Assembly (NCBI GenBank): GCA_037045355.1
Contig: JBAOHO010000021.1
Coordinates: 124,001 to 188,000 of the forward strand
Reading direction: 5' to 3'
DNA length: 64,000 bases
Origin: Candidatus Nanopelagicales bacterium
Lineage (GTDB): Bacteria; Actinomycetota; Actinomycetes; S36-B12; GCA-2699445
Made by a program: the position numbers and the translations under genes. This document shows, in pieces, positions 43,031 through 55,977 of this stretch; positions within the stretch are counted from its first letter, which is position 1; each line of letters starts with the position of its first letter. The notes under the pieces were generated by a model that was not told the DNA's origin, ran no database searches, and worked only from the letters and a program-made list of their open reading frames with translations.

Positions 43031-44000
43031 ATGGAAGCCGTAATCACCACTGGCTCCGGCGGACCCCGAGGTCTTGCGCGTCGACGCTGTCCCTGACCCG
43101 CAAGCAAGTGCCGACGAGATCCTGCTTGCTGTCGCGGCCGCCGGGGTCAACCGGGCCGACCTTCTGCAGCGGCAGGGCTTCTATCCGCCACCCGCCGGTG
43201 CCTCGCCGATCCTCGGACTCGAATGCAGCGGTCGGGTCCGCTCCGGCGCCGGTCCGTGGCGGCCCGGTACCCCCGTGTGCGCACTGCTCACCGGTGGCGG
43301 GTACGCGCAGCGGGTCTCGGTACCGGTGGGGCAGGTGATGCCACTGCCCGACGGCATCGATCTCATCTCGGCCGCCGGGCTGCCGGAGGTCGCGTGCACG
43401 GTCTACTCGAACCTCGCGATGGTGGCTGGGCTACAGGTGGGGGAGTGGGTCCTGATCCATGGCGGGACAGGGGGGATAGGCACCTTCGCCATCCAATGGG
43501 CGCGCGCAATCGGCGCCCGGGTGGCGGTCACCGCCGGCAGTGCCGCAAAACTGGCTCGCTGCGCCGAGTTGGGTGCCGAGGTGCTCATCGACTATCGCGA
43601 GCAGGACTTCACCGCCGAGATGAAGAAAGCCACCGACGGTCGTGGCGCCGATGTCATCCTCGATGTCATGGGGGCGAAGTACCTTGGTGCCAACCTCGCC
43701 GCCCTGGCAGTCGGGGGTCGTCTCGTGGTCATCGGCCTGCAGGGCGGAATCAAGGCCGAACTCAACCTCAACAAACTGCTGATGAAGCGGGCATCGATCA
43801 TGGCCACCTCCCTGCGCTCCCGGCCGGCCGAGGAGAAAGCCGACATCTGCCGCAGGGTCGTGGCCGACGTCTGGCCGCTCATCGCCGCAGGGGAGATCCG
43901 GCCGGTGATCGACCGGGTGCTGCCACTGGCCGATGTCGCGGTTGCCCATCAGTTGATGGCAGACAGCGCCCATGTCGGAAAGATCCTGCTCACCGTCTGA
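43031..44000 (+). CDS. NAD(P)H:quinone oxidoreductase, zeta-crystallin type (one +1 frameshift)
   Basis: A medium-chain reductase of 322 residues after correction. The N-terminus M-E-A-V-I-T-T-G-S-G-G-P is in one frame and E-V-L-R-V-D-A-V-P-D-P continues in the next; one extra C in cccc (43064-43067) separates them. The rest is intact: A-G-V-N-R-A-D-L-L-Q-R-Q-G, the NADPH-binding H-G-G-T-G-G-I-G-T-F-A, and D-V-M-G-A-K-Y-L. The G-V-N-R-A-D-L motif is typical of PIG3/quinone oxidoreductases lacking zinc. A TAGATT box indicates a leaderless transcript. The frameshift is likely a sequence error. Confidence 0.88.
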
Positions 44001-44074
44001 AGCCGTCGAGGCATCGTCAGCCCCGGTCGAAGGGCGGAGCCGGTGCCCGGACTGCGTACGGTCCGAGACCGACC

Positions 44075-44866
44075 TCAGGGCAGGTAATACATCGGATTGG
44101 GCAAGAGGAATCCGCGGCGCAGGTGACCGTGCGACATGTCGCTCACCTGGTCCCCGATGCTGGCGACGATCCGGTATCCGCGAGCCTGGATGTGCGCGCG
44201 GGCCATCGCCTTGAAGCGGGCAGCGGGCAGGTCGGCCGTGCGGGTATCACGCAGGATCAGGAATCGCCAACCGTCGATGCCCCGCAGCCTGAGGCATCGC
44301 CGCGTGGCAGCCCGCTGGTCACCAGGACGACCAGCCACCAGTGCGACGGGAACGCCGTCGTGCTGCAACCGCCGGAACAGCCGACGGACCGGGCGGTTTG
44401 CTGGGGTCCGGCATTGCTCGACCCATCGCGTCTGTCGGGCGTCGTCATAGGAAAAGGCGGGATGGTTGCCCGCGTACAGTTCGAAGTTGTTCAGCAGGGT
44501 GTCATCGATGTCGAAGACCACCAGGTCCCGGCAGCCACCGGCCCCGGGGAAGCCCCGCCCACTCATGGCGCACCGGGTCCCGATGTCCTGACGGATGGCC
44601 CTGGCCGCGGCCGAAGCGATCTGTCGCTGCAGGCGCCGGACCCGCCCGGATCGATACAGGTTCTCGATCTGGGCGGCGAATCCGGGACCCGCGTCGTACG
44701 GCTCAGTGGACCCCAACGACGGCAGATTCTGAGTCGTCCACACGAGCGGGCGCCCGGCGGCAACCGCACCCGGGTCCAGCGGCACGACGGTTGCCTCGGC
44801 GGAGGACAGCACGGTCAGGGACAGGGCCAAGCAGGACACGATCACCTCAGCCGGCCGGAACCTCAC
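44075..44866 (-). CDS. Exported HAD-superfamily acid phosphatase (class III-like)
   Basis: A 263-residue protein with an N-terminal signal peptide (hydrophobic to about residue 25). The first HAD motif V-V-F-D-I-D-D-T-L-L carries the nucleophile Asp and the acid Asp. V-A-G-R-P is motif II, and G-D-Q-V-S-D is motif IV. The arrangement resembles secreted acid phosphatases of the class IIIB / plant vegetative-storage type. Probably dephosphorylates organic phosphates outside the cell. GTG start behind GGAAGGGGG. It converges with the quinone reductase, with 74 bases between them. Confidence 0.83.
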   Translation of the reverse strand: MRFRPAEVIVSCLALSLTVLSSAEATVVPLDPGAVAAGRPLVWTTQNLPSLGSTEPYDAGPGFAAQIENLYRSGRVRRLQRQIASAAARAIRQDIGTRCAMSGRGFPGAGGCRDLVVFDIDDTLLNNFELYAGNHPAFSYDDARQTRWVEQCRTPANRPVRRLFRRLQHDGVPVALVAGRPGDQRAATRRCLRLRGIDGWRFLILRDTRTADLPAARFKAMARAHIQARGYRIVASIGDQVSDMSHGHLRRGFLLPNPMYYLP

Positions 44867-45027
44867 GCCCCCTTCCTGCTGCGCGGACTCGGCTGGTCAG
44901 GCTGCTCGAGTCGTTCCCTTTCGTGCGTCCTCATCGCCATGCCGCCATCTTCTCCGATTCACCGGGCCGGGTCGGCGCCCGCCCTCCATCGGTTGCCGGG
45001 TGTGCTCGTGTCTGCCACCGTGTGGAC

Positions 45028-45480
45028 GTGGTCAGCTGGCGTGACTTCGAATCGGATGCCCCCGACATGGCCGAGCAGGTGAGAGCCGCGTTCGCGGTGC
45101 GCAAACACTGCACCCTGGCGACCCTGCGGCGGGACGGAGCTCCTCGGATCAGTGGTACCGAGGTCGAGTTCGACGGCGGCGATGTGTTCCTCGGCATGAT
45201 GGCCGGTTCAATGAAACTTCGTGATGTGTTGGGGGACCCCCGAGTGGCCGTGCACAGTCCCACGGTCGACCCGGAGAGCGAGACTCAATGGATGGGTGAG
45301 GCGAAGTTCTCGGGCCGTGCGCAGCCGGTGGCGACCCCCGAGGGCTATCCCGCGGGCGGCGGGCGGTTCCGCATCGAACTCACCAGCGTGGTGTTCACCG
45401 GTCTCAGCGAGGACGCGCAGGCGCTGCGGATCCAGCTGTGGCGCCCGGACATCGGTCGGGAGACCATGCTGCGCGGTTGA
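45028..45480 (+). CDS. Pyridoxamine 5'-phosphate oxidase-like FMN/F420-binding protein
   Basis: A 150-residue split-barrel protein. H-C-T-L-A-T-L-R-R-D-G-A-P-R-I-S-G-T-E is the FMN/F420-binding signature of the PNPOx-like family; the following F-L-G-M-M and D-P-R-V-A-V-H-S strands fit. Such actinobacterial proteins often use F420 or heme; the ligand here is unknown. The GTG 45028 lies 6 bases after CACCGT, a weak -10 box for a leaderless mRNA. Confidence 0.75.
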   Translation: MVSWRDFESDAPDMAEQVRAAFAVRKHCTLATLRRDGAPRISGTEVEFDGGDVFLGMMAGSMKLRDVLGDPRVAVHSPTVDPESETQWMGEAKFSGRAQPVATPEGYPAGGGRFRIELTSVVFTGLSEDAQALRIQLWRPDIGRETMLRG

Positions 45481-45826
45481 GGCTCGGGGGTACAGGTTGC
45501 GCGTCAAGATCGGCGGGTAGATCGGCGGGTCGGTGGGCCCTGAGGGGCCGCTTTGACCGAAGCGGGCATCGTTGGCTATGGTTGGAAGCCGTGCCTGGCG
45601 TCCTGCCGAGCACGACTTCGGGACCACGTCAGTCGTTTGGGTCGCGAGTGGTACGGGCACACCGTACCCCGCGGGCGACAGACAGGCCCGGAGGTTCCAC
45701 CACACGATTCGGATTCGCGTCGTGCTGCCGCCCGGCGGTGCGACACACCCGACCTCGGGGGTGGGGCAAATCGGACATCAGGTCCGGTGCGCCCGAGCAC
45801 GACACGAAGCCGAGACTGGAGAACAG
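45481..45826. other. Intergenic region and leader of the str operon (346 bases)
   Basis: No credible gene. It holds the str promoter pair at 45553-45582 and a leader of about 240 bases before rpsL. The rpsL frame stays open through part of the leader, but it lacks a start with a ribosome binding site. Confidence 0.65.
45553..45582 (+). promoter_or_regulatory. Probable str operon promoter
   Basis: TTGACC (45553-45558) and TATGGT (45577-45582) are 18 bases apart. This is the best SigA-type match in the gap before rpsL. Confidence 0.6.
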
Positions 45827-46200
<374 letters not shown>

Positions 46201-46201
<1 letters not shown>

Positions 46202-46673
46202 TGCCTCGCAAAGGACCCGCCGAGAAGCGCCGCATCGTCGCCGATCCCGTCTACGACTCGCCCGCTGGTGACCCAGCTGGTCAACAAGGTGCTGCTCGAC
46301 GGCAAGCGTTCGACCGCGCAGCGCATCGTGTACGGCGCACTCGAGGGCACCCGCGCCAAGACCGACGTCGATCCCGTGACCACCCTGCGCCGCGCCATCG
46401 ACAACGTCAAGCCGACTCTCGAGGTCCGCTCCCGCCGGGTCGGCGGCGCCACCTACCAGGTCCCCGTCGAGGTGCGTCCAGGGCCGCTCCACGACGCTGG
46501 CCCTGCGCTGGCTCATCGGCTACTCGCGGCAGCGTCGCGAGCGCACCATGACCGAGCGCCTCATGAACGAGATCCTCGACGCGTCCAACGGCCTCGGCGC
46601 CGCGGTGAAGAAGCGCGAGGACACCCACAAGATGGCCGAAGCCAACAAGGCCTTCGCCCACTACCGCTGGTAA
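46201..46673 (+). CDS. rpsG: 30S ribosomal protein S7 (two +1 frameshifts)
   Basis: Three in-frame pieces together give S7: M-P-R-K-G-P-A-E-K-R...D-S-P, then L-V-T-Q-L-V-N-K-V-L-L...V-E-V-R-P, then G-R-S-T-T-L-A-L-R-W-L-I. Extra bases lie at about 46261-46264 and 46480. Removing them gives 156 residues, exactly the usual S7 length. S7 nucleates the 30S head. The breaks belong to the insertion cluster described under findings. Confidence 0.93.
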
Positions 46674-46708
46674 TCCCAGACCACCAAGAGACTGACGGAG
46701 TAGCTGAC

Positions 46709-48817
<2,109 letters not shown>

Positions 48818-49003
48818 ATCTCCGGGCGGCCGCACCGGGCTGATTGGGTGATCCGAGACAACTGAACGACAACTGAACACCCCGTCGAGGGCGTAGACCG
48901 CCACCGATCGGGGCACAAGGACGAAGACAGCATCAGCCTGGCTCCAGTCCGGAAGAGGATCGGCCGGAAGTCATACAAGCGCACGAGGTCAAGGAGGACC
49001 CCA
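48818..49003. other. fusA-tuf intergenic leader
   Basis: The 186-base gap has no gene. It includes two copies of acaactgaac (48857-48880) and a hairpin-prone GC region; it ends in a strong AAGGAGG box for tuf. The tuf gene may have its own promoter here but no clear pair is visible. Confidence 0.5.
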
Positions 49004-50201
<1,198 letters not shown>

Positions 50202-50350
50202 GACCTCGTTCTGCCGGGTGGTGGCGCTCCACGTCACCACCCGGCACACGATCGAGCAGCGACTGAAAGTTGCTCCGGAACGGCGTCAGCCGTCCAGGGC
50301 AGCAACTGAATGAGTTCCAGAAGAGACTGAAGCAAAGGACACGCAGGCAC

Positions 50351-50659
50351 ATGGCGGAACAGAAGATCCGCATCCGGCTGAAGGCCTACGACCACGACGT
50401 GATCGACAAGTCGGCCCGCCGGATCGTCGAGACGGCGACCCGCACCGGCGCCCGCGTCGCGGGTCCCGTGCCGCTGCCGACCGAGAAGAACGTGTACTGC
50501 GTGATCCGGTCGCCCCACAAGTACAAGGACAGCCGCGAGCATTTCGAGATGCGCACGCACAAGCGGCTGATCGACATCATCGACCCCACCCCGAAGACGG
50601 TCGACGCCCTCATGCGTCTCGACCTGCCCTCCGGCGTCGCGATCGAGATCAAGGGCTGA
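50351..50659 (+). CDS. rpsJ: 30S ribosomal protein S10
   Basis: A 102-residue protein with I-R-I-R-L-K-A-Y-D-H-D-V-I-D and the S-P-H-K-Y-K-D-S-R-E-H-F loop that also binds NusB in antitermination. Intact, although it lies inside the frameshift-rich stretch. The ATG at 50351 begins the S10 operon. Confidence 0.98.
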   Translation: MAEQKIRIRLKAYDHDVIDKSARRIVETATRTGARVAGPVPLPTEKNVYCVIRSPHKYKDSREHFEMRTHKRLIDIIDPTPKTVDALMRLDLPSGVAIEIKG

Positions 50660-50671
50660 GGACGACTTCCG

Positions 50672-51322
50672 ATGAGTACCGCAGTGAAAGGACTCCTGGG
50701 CACGAAGCTCGGGATGACCCAGATCTGGGACGAGAACAACAAGGTCGTCCCCGTCACCGTCGTCAAGGCGGGCCCGTGCGTCGTCACTCAGGTCCGCACG
50801 CCGGAGTCCGACGGCTACTCGGCCGTCCAACTGGGCTACGGGCAGATCGATCCCACGCAAGGTGAACAAGCCGATGGCGGGGCACTTCGCCAAGGCCGGG
50901 CGTCACACCCGCGTCGGCATCTCGTCGAACTGCGCACGGACGCTGCCAGCGAGGTCACAGTCGGCCAGGAGTTCGACGTGACTGTCTTCGAACCGGGAGC
51001 CCGGGTCGACGTCACCGGAACCACCAAGGGCAAGGGCTACGCCGGCGTCATGAAGCGGCATGGCTTCCACGGTCTGCGCGCCTCCCACGGTGTGCAGCGC
51101 AAGCACCGGTCGCCTGGTTCGATCGGTGGCTGCGCCACGCCGGGCCGGGTGTTCAAGGGCCTGCGCATGGCCGGCCGTATGGGTGGCGATCGCCAGACCA
51201 CTTTGAACCTGACGGTCGAGCGCGTGGACCACGACAACGGCGTCCTGTTGATCCGCGGAGCCCTGCCGGGTTCCGATGGCTCGATCGTCTTCATCCGCGA
51301 GGCGAAGAAGGGATCAGTCTGA
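50672..51322 (+). CDS. rplC: 50S ribosomal protein L3 (three +1 frameshifts)
   Basis: The N-terminus G-L-L-G-T-K-L-G-M-T-Q-I-W and the second half (G-Y-A-G-V-M-K-R-H-G-F and S-P-G-S-I-G) are in the same frame, but the segment between them is scrambled. Three extra bases at about 50853, 50900 and 50910 restore D-P-R-K-V-N-K-P-M-A-G-H-F and R-R-H-L-V-E-L. The result is 215 residues. Because 1+1+1 equals one codon, the unbroken frame looks open but 20 residues are wrong. Confidence 0.93.
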   Translation: MSTAVKGLLGTKLGMTQIWDENNKVVPVTVVKAGPCVVTQVRTPESDGYSAVQLGYGQIDPTQGEQADGGALRQGRASHPRRHLVELRTDAASEVTVGQEFDVTVFEPGARVDVTGTTKGKGYAGVMKRHGFHGLRASHGVQRKHRSPGSIGGCATPGRVFKGLRMAGRMGGDRQTTLNLTVERVDHDNGVLLIRGALPGSDGSIVFIREAKKGSV

Positions 51323-51957
51323 TGTCATCGGTCCAACTTCCCCCCGAGATCTTCGACGTACAGACCAATGTGCCGCTGATCCACCAGGTGGTCGTGGCTC
51401 AGTTGGCCGCGGCTCGCACCGGCAACCACAAGACCAAGACCCGGGGCGAGGTCGCCGGCGGCGGCCGCAAGCCCTACAAGCAGAAGGGAACCGGCCGGGC
51501 CCGTCAGGGTTCGATCCGCGCCCCCCAATACGCCGGTGGCGGTAGCCGCCCACGGCCCGACAGCCGCGGGACTACAGTCAGCGGACCCCGAAGAAGATGA
51601 AAGCCGCCGCCCTGCGCGGGGTCTTGTCCGACCGGGCCCGCGAGGACCGCGTCAATGTCGTCGACGCCTTCGATGCCGAGCACGCCATCCACCAAAGCGG
51701 CTCTGGCAACGCTGGGCGATTTCGCGCAAGAACGCCGCTTGCTGGTGGTGCTGTCCCGAGACGAGGAGAACGCCTGGCGTTCGCTGCGCAACGTCGCCAA
51801 CATCCATGCTGGTCTCCAGCGATCAACTGAGCGCCTACGACGCCGTGATCAGTGATCGGGTCGTGTTCGACCAAGGCCGGCCTGGCCGCGTTCATCGAAC
51901 CGCAGCGGCGCCCCCGCGGCCCAGGCTGCCGCGACCGAGACCGAGGAGCAGGCATGA
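51322..51957 (+). CDS. rplD: 50S ribosomal protein L4 (six +1 frameshifts)
   Basis: Fragments match L4 in order: V-V-A-Q-L-A-A-A-R-T-G-N-H-K-T-K-T-R-G-E-V, H-G-P-T-P-R-D-Y-S-Q-R, then K-A-A-L-A-T-L-G-D-F, then V-S-S-D-Q-L-S-A-Y-D-A-V, then a short Ala-rich tail ending E-E-Q-A. Extra bases are at about 51544, 51563, 51681, 51808, 51872 and 51906. Removing six gives 209 residues and a stop that overlaps the rplW start (ATGA), as expected for this operon. Confidence 0.9.
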
Positions 51958-52257
51958 GACTCAACGGATCCGCGCGACGTCCTGCTGGCACCCGGTCATC
52001 TCCGAGAAGAGTTACGGTCTGCTGGACGCCAACAAGTACACCTTCGTCGTGCCGCGCACGGCGAACAAGACGCGAGATCAAGATCGCCGTGGAACAGGTG
52101 TTCGGGGTCACTGTCACGGCCGTGAACACCATGAACCGACAGGGCAAGCGGGTCCGCACCCGCACCGGCTACGGCCAGCGGCCCGACACCAAGCGCGCGA
52201 TCGTGTCAGTCGCGCGCCGGTGACCGCATCGACATCTTCGGAGGACCGGTCTCCTGA
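51954..52257 (+). CDS. rplW: 50S ribosomal protein L23 (four +1 frameshifts)
   Basis: After removing extra bases at about 51966, 51993, 52073 and 52215 the gene reads D-P-R-D-V-L-L-A-P-V-I-S-E-K-S-Y, N-K-Y-T-F-V-V, I-A-V-E-Q-V-F-G-V-T-V and ends G-D-R-I-D-I-F-G-G-P-V-S, 99 residues. L23 lies at the exit tunnel and docks trigger factor and SRP. Confidence 0.9.
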
Positions 52258-52286
52258 CCGGCCGAGAGTTTCGGAAGGCAACAGCA

Positions 52287-53124
52287 ATGGGTATTCGCAG
52301 GTACAAGCCCACGACCCCTGGTCGTCGCGGCGCCAGCGTGGCCGACTTCGTGGAAGTCACGCGTAGCACTTCGGAGAAGTCGCTGACCCGGCCGTTGCCC
52401 AAGAAGGGTGGCCGCAACAGCAGCGGCCGGATCACCACCCGACACAAGGGCGGCGGTCACAAGCGCGCCTACCGCGTGATCGACTTCCGGCGCGCTGACA
52501 AGGACGGCATCGACGCCAAGGTCGCGCACATCGAGTACGACCCCAACCGAACGGCGCGCATCGCGCTTGCTTCACTTCGCCGATGGCACGAAGCGGTACA
52601 TCCTGGCGCCCGACCGGTTGAAGCAGGGAGACAGGGTCGAAACCGGCCCGAGCGCCGACATCAAACCGGGCAACAACCTGCCGTTGCGCAATATCCCCGT
52701 CGGCACCGTGGTGCACGCCGTCGAGATGCGACCCGGCGGTGGCGCCAAGATCGCCCGCTCCGCCGGCGCGAGTGTCCAGCTGGTGGCCCGCGAGGGGCGT
52801 TACGCGCAGCTGCGGATGCCGTCGGGCGAGATCCGCAACGTGGACGTACGCTGTCGGGCCACCGTCGGCGAAGTCGGCAACTCTGAGCAGTCCAACCTGA
52901 ACTGGGGCAAGGCCGGCCGCATGAGGTGGAAGGGCAAGCGCCCCACCGTCCGCGGTGTGGCCATGAACCCCGTCGACCATCCACACGGTGGTGGTGAGGG
53001 CAAGACCTCCGGTGGTCGTCATCCCGTCAACCCGAATGGTCGCCCCGAGGGTCGCACCCGCAAGGCTGGCAAGCCGAGCGACAAGTACATCGTCCGTCGC
53101 CGCAAGTCCGGCAAGAAGCGCTGA
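52287..53124 (+). CDS. rplB: 50S ribosomal protein L2 (one +1 frameshift)
   Basis: The two frames join at about 52568 (gcg ctt g ctt cac): T-A-R-I-A-L continues as L-H-F-A-D-G-T-K-R-Y-I. Removing one base yields 278 residues, the standard length. The peptidyl-transferase loop N-P-V-D-H-P-H-G-G-G-E-G is intact. This is the last gene of the frameshift cluster. Confidence 0.95.
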
Positions 53125-53138
53125 GGAACTGAGGGAAC

Positions 53139-53420
53139 ATGCCACGCAGCCTGAAGAAGGGGCCGTTCGTCGACGTGCACCTGCAGAAGAAGGTCGATGC
53201 CCAGAACGAGAAGGGCAGCCACAGCGTCATCAAGACCTGGTCGCGCCGCTCCATGATCACGCCGGACATGATCGGGCACACGATCGCCGTGCACGACGGG
53301 CGCAAGCACGTGCCGGTGTTCATCAGCGAGAACATGATCGGCCACAAGCTCGGCGAGTTCGCGCCCACGCGCACGTTCAAGGGGCATGTGAAGGACGACC
53401 GCAAGGCGCGCCGGCGCTGA
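53139..53420 (+). CDS. rpsS: 30S ribosomal protein S19
   Basis: A 93-residue protein (M-P-R-S-L-K-K-G-P-F-V-D, K-T-W-S-R-R-S, H-K-L-G-E-F-A-P-T-R-T-F). Full length and in one frame; from here on all ribosomal genes are intact. Confidence 0.98.
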   Translation: MPRSLKKGPFVDVHLQKKVDAQNEKGSHSVIKTWSRRSMITPDMIGHTIAVHDGRKHVPVFISENMIGHKLGEFAPTRTFKGHVKDDRKARRR

Positions 53421-53468
53421 GCCGGCGCAGGACAAGCCGAGCCGACGCGAGAGCAATAGGAGAACGTC

Positions 53469-53834
53469 ATGGAAGCCAGGGCACAGGCACGCGGGGTGCG
53501 CGTGTCGCCGATGAAGGCCCGCCGGGTGGTGGACCTCATCCGCGGCCTGCCCACCGACGAGGCGCAGGCAGTGCTGCAGTTCTCACCGCAGGACGCCAGC
53601 GAGCCGGTGCTGAAGGTGCTGGACAGCGCGTTGGCCAACGCCGCCAACAACCACGACATGGATGTCCGTGACCTGGTTGTGGCTGCTGCGTTCGTCGACG
53701 AGGGACCGACCATGAAACGTATTCGTCCGCGGGCGCAGGGCCGCGCCTACCGCATCCGCAAACGATCAAGCCACATCACCATCGTCGTGGCACCGCCGAA
53801 CGAGGTCGTCGATGCGACCGGGAAGAGGGGCTGA
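53469..53834 (+). CDS. rplV: 50S ribosomal protein L22
   Basis: A 121-residue tunnel protein (A-R-G-V-R-V-S-P-M-K-A-R-R-V-V-D, then I-R-P-R-A-Q-G-R-A-Y-R-I in the beta-hairpin). AGGAGA lies 6 bases before the ATG. It overlaps nothing and sits 4 bases ahead of rpsC. Confidence 0.98.
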   Translation: MEARAQARGVRVSPMKARRVVDLIRGLPTDEAQAVLQFSPQDASEPVLKVLDSALANAANNHDMDVRDLVVAAAFVDEGPTMKRIRPRAQGRAYRIRKRSSHITIVVAPPNEVVDATGKRG

Positions 53835-53838
53835 CGCA

Positions 53839-54609
53839 ATGGGTCAGAAGATTCACCCCCATGGCTTCCGGCTGGGTTACACCGCCGACTACGCCTCCAA
53901 CTGGTACGCGGACGGCAACAAGCCGGGCCAGCGTTACCGCGACTATGTCGAGGAGGACGTCAAGGTCCGTCGGCTGATCGCTGACCGGATGCCCCGTGCT
54001 GCCATCAGCAAGGTCACGATCCAGCGCTCCCAGGGTCGCCTCGAGTTGTGGATTCACACTGCCCGCCCGGGCATCGTCATCGGGCGCGGCGGCAAGGAGA
54101 CCGACGCCTTGAAGCGGGCACTGGAGGAGTTGACCGGCAAGCAGGTCCAGGTCAATGTGCTCGAGGTCAAGGATCCCGAGCTCGAAGCGCAACTGGTGGC
54201 CCAGGCCGTGGCCGAGCAGCTGGCGGGTCGCGTTGCCTTCCGGCGCGCGATGCGCCGGGCGCTCCAGTCGACGCTGAAAGCCGGTGCCGAGGGCATTCGG
54301 ATCCAGGTTTCGGGTCGTCTCGGCGGCGCGGAGATGAGCCGAACCGAGTTCTACCGAGAGGGGCGGGTGCCGCTGCACACGCTGCGGGCGAACATCGACT
54401 ACGGCCTGGCGGAGGCGCACACGACCTTTGGTCGCATCGGCGTGAAGGTGTGGATCTACAAGGGCGAAGCCCCGGTGACCCGCGCCGATCGTGAGCAGGC
54501 CGAGGCTCAGAAGCTCATGGGTCGGCGCCGCGGTGCGGATCGCGGGCGCGGCGGCCGGGGTCGCCAGGGCGCCCCTGCCGAGGCCGGCCAGACCGGGACG
54601 GAGGCCTGA
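53839..54609 (+). CDS. rpsC: 30S ribosomal protein S3
   Basis: A 256-residue protein with the N-terminal M-G-Q-K-I-H-P-H-G-F-R-L-G, the KH domain (G-I-V-I-G-R-G-G) and the C-terminal S3 domain (R-T-E-F-Y-R-E-G-R-V-P-L-H-T-L). A basic Gly/Arg-rich tail extends the C-terminus, as in other actinobacteria. ATG 53839 is used; upstream in-frame codons belong to the rplV end. Confidence 0.98.
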   Translation: MGQKIHPHGFRLGYTADYASNWYADGNKPGQRYRDYVEEDVKVRRLIADRMPRAAISKVTIQRSQGRLELWIHTARPGIVIGRGGKETDALKRALEELTGKQVQVNVLEVKDPELEAQLVAQAVAEQLAGRVAFRRAMRRALQSTLKAGAEGIRIQVSGRLGGAEMSRTEFYREGRVPLHTLRANIDYGLAEAHTTFGRIGVKVWIYKGEAPVTRADREQAEAQKLMGRRRGADRGRGGRGRQGAPAEAGQTGTEA

Positions 54610-54611
54610 AC

Positions 54612-55034
54612 ATGCTGATTCCCCGACGGGTGAAGCACCGTAAGCAGCATCACCCCAAGCGCACCGGTAACGCCAAGGGCGGCACCAAGGTGATCAACGG
54701 CGAGTGGGGGTTGCAGGCCATCGGCCCCGCCTACATCACCAACCGGCAGATCGAGGCGGCGCGTATCGCGATCAACCGGCGCGTGAAACGCGGCGGCAAG
54801 GTGTGGATCAACATCTATCCCGACCGTCCGCTGACCAAGAAGCCGGCCGAGACCCGCATGGGTTCCGGCAAGGGATCCCCCGAGTGGTGGGTCGCGAACG
54901 TCAAGCCAGGGCGCGTCATGTTCGAACTGAGTTACCCCGACGAGGCGGTCGCTCGAGAGGCTCTGGAGCGTGCGATGCACAAACTCCCCGTGAAGTGCCG
55001 GATCATCCGGCGGGACGTGGCAGGTGAAGGCTGA
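54612..55034 (+). CDS. rplP: 50S ribosomal protein L16
   Basis: A 140-residue protein (M-L-I-P-R-R-V-K-H-R-K-Q-H, then M-G-S-G-K-G-S-P-E-W-W-V) that helps to position A-site tRNA. Its stop overlaps the rpmC ATG. Confidence 0.98.
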   Translation: MLIPRRVKHRKQHHPKRTGNAKGGTKVINGEWGLQAIGPAYITNRQIEAARIAINRRVKRGGKVWINIYPDRPLTKKPAETRMGSGKGSPEWWVANVKPGRVMFELSYPDEAVAREALERAMHKLPVKCRIIRRDVAGEG

Positions 55035-55273
55035 TGGCAACCACCAAAACAGCGGAACTGCGCAACCTCGAGGACGACGAACTCGAGACCAAGTTGCGTG
55101 AGCACAAGGAAGAACTGTTCAACCTGCGGTTCCAGTCCGCGACCGGTCAGTTGGAGAGCCACGGCCGGCTTCGGGCCGTGCGCCGTGAGATCGCCCGCAT
55201 CTACACCGTGCTGCGGGAACGGGAACTGGGCATCACCTCCGTGACCGACGAGGGTGCTGAGTCGAATGAGTGA
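55034..55273 (+). CDS. rpmC: 50S ribosomal protein L29
   Basis: A 79-residue helical hairpin protein (L-R-E-H-K-E-E-L-F-N-L-R-F-Q, then R-E-I-A-R-I-Y-T-V-L-R-E-R). The C-terminus is slightly longer than in E. coli and overlaps the rpsQ start by 8 bases. Confidence 0.97.
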   Translation: MATTKTAELRNLEDDELETKLREHKEELFNLRFQSATGQLESHGRLRAVRREIARIYTVLRERELGITSVTDEGAESNE

Positions 55274-55562
55274 GGACACGAGCGCAGTGACGCAGACCGA
55301 CGATGCAATCAGCCGCGGCTACCGCAAGACCCGCGAAGGTCTGGTGGTCAGCGACAAGATGGACAAGACCGTCGTGGTCGCCGTCGAGGACCGGTTCAAG
55401 CACCCGCTGTACGGCAAGGTCGTGCGTCGGACCAGCCGGCTGAAAGCCCACGACGAGGGCAACCAGGCGGGCGTGGGTGACCGCGTGCTGCTGATGGAGA
55501 CCAAACCACAGTCGGCCACCAAGCGTTGGCGCGTGGTGGAGATCCTCGAGAAGGCCAAGTAG
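55266..55562 (+). CDS. rpsQ: 30S ribosomal protein S17
   Basis: A 98-residue OB-fold protein (G-L-V-V-S-D-K-M-D-K-T-V-V-V, then K-H-P-L-Y-G-K-V-V). A short N-terminal extension of about 20 residues precedes the conserved core. ATG 55266 is preferred over an upstream GTG in the rpmC coding region. Confidence 0.96.
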   Translation: MSEDTSAVTQTDDAISRGYRKTREGLVVSDKMDKTVVVAVEDRFKHPLYGKVVRRTSRLKAHDEGNQAGVGDRVLLMETKPQSATKRWRVVEILEKAK

Positions 55563-55608
55563 TTACGGTCCGGGCGACCGACAAGCAGCGCAAGAGAAGG
55601 ACAAGGAC

Positions 55609-55977
55609 ATGATCCAGCAGGAGTCACGCCTCCGCGTGGCGGACAACACCGGCGCCAAGGAGCTGTTGTGCATCCGCGTGCTCGGCGGCTCCGGGCGGCG
55701 GTATGCCGGCATCGGCGATGTGGTCGTGTGCACCGTCAAGGACGCGATCCCCGGTGGGAACGTCAAGAAGGGCGAGGTCGTCAAGGCCGTTGTGGTCCGC
55801 ACCAAGAAGCAGCGTCGTCGACCCGACGGTTCCTACATCCGTTTCGACGAGAATGCGGCGGTCGTGCTGAAGGGCGACGGCGAACCGCGCGGGACGCGCA
55901 TCTTCGGACCCGTCGGGCGCGAACTGCGCGACAAGAAGTTCATGAAGATCATTTCGCTAGCTCCGGAGGTGTTGTGA
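55609..55977 (+). CDS. rplN: 50S ribosomal protein L14
   Basis: A 122-residue protein beginning M-I-Q-Q-E-S-R-L-R-V-A-D-N-T-G-A-K; full standard length. It opens the spc-type gene block and overlaps rplX by one base pair of its stop. Confidence 0.98.
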   Translation: MIQQESRLRVADNTGAKELLCIRVLGGSGRRYAGIGDVVVCTVKDAIPGGNVKKGEVVKAVVVRTKKQRRRPDGSYIRFDENAAVVLKGDGEPRGTRIFGPVGRELRDKKFMKIISLAPEVL

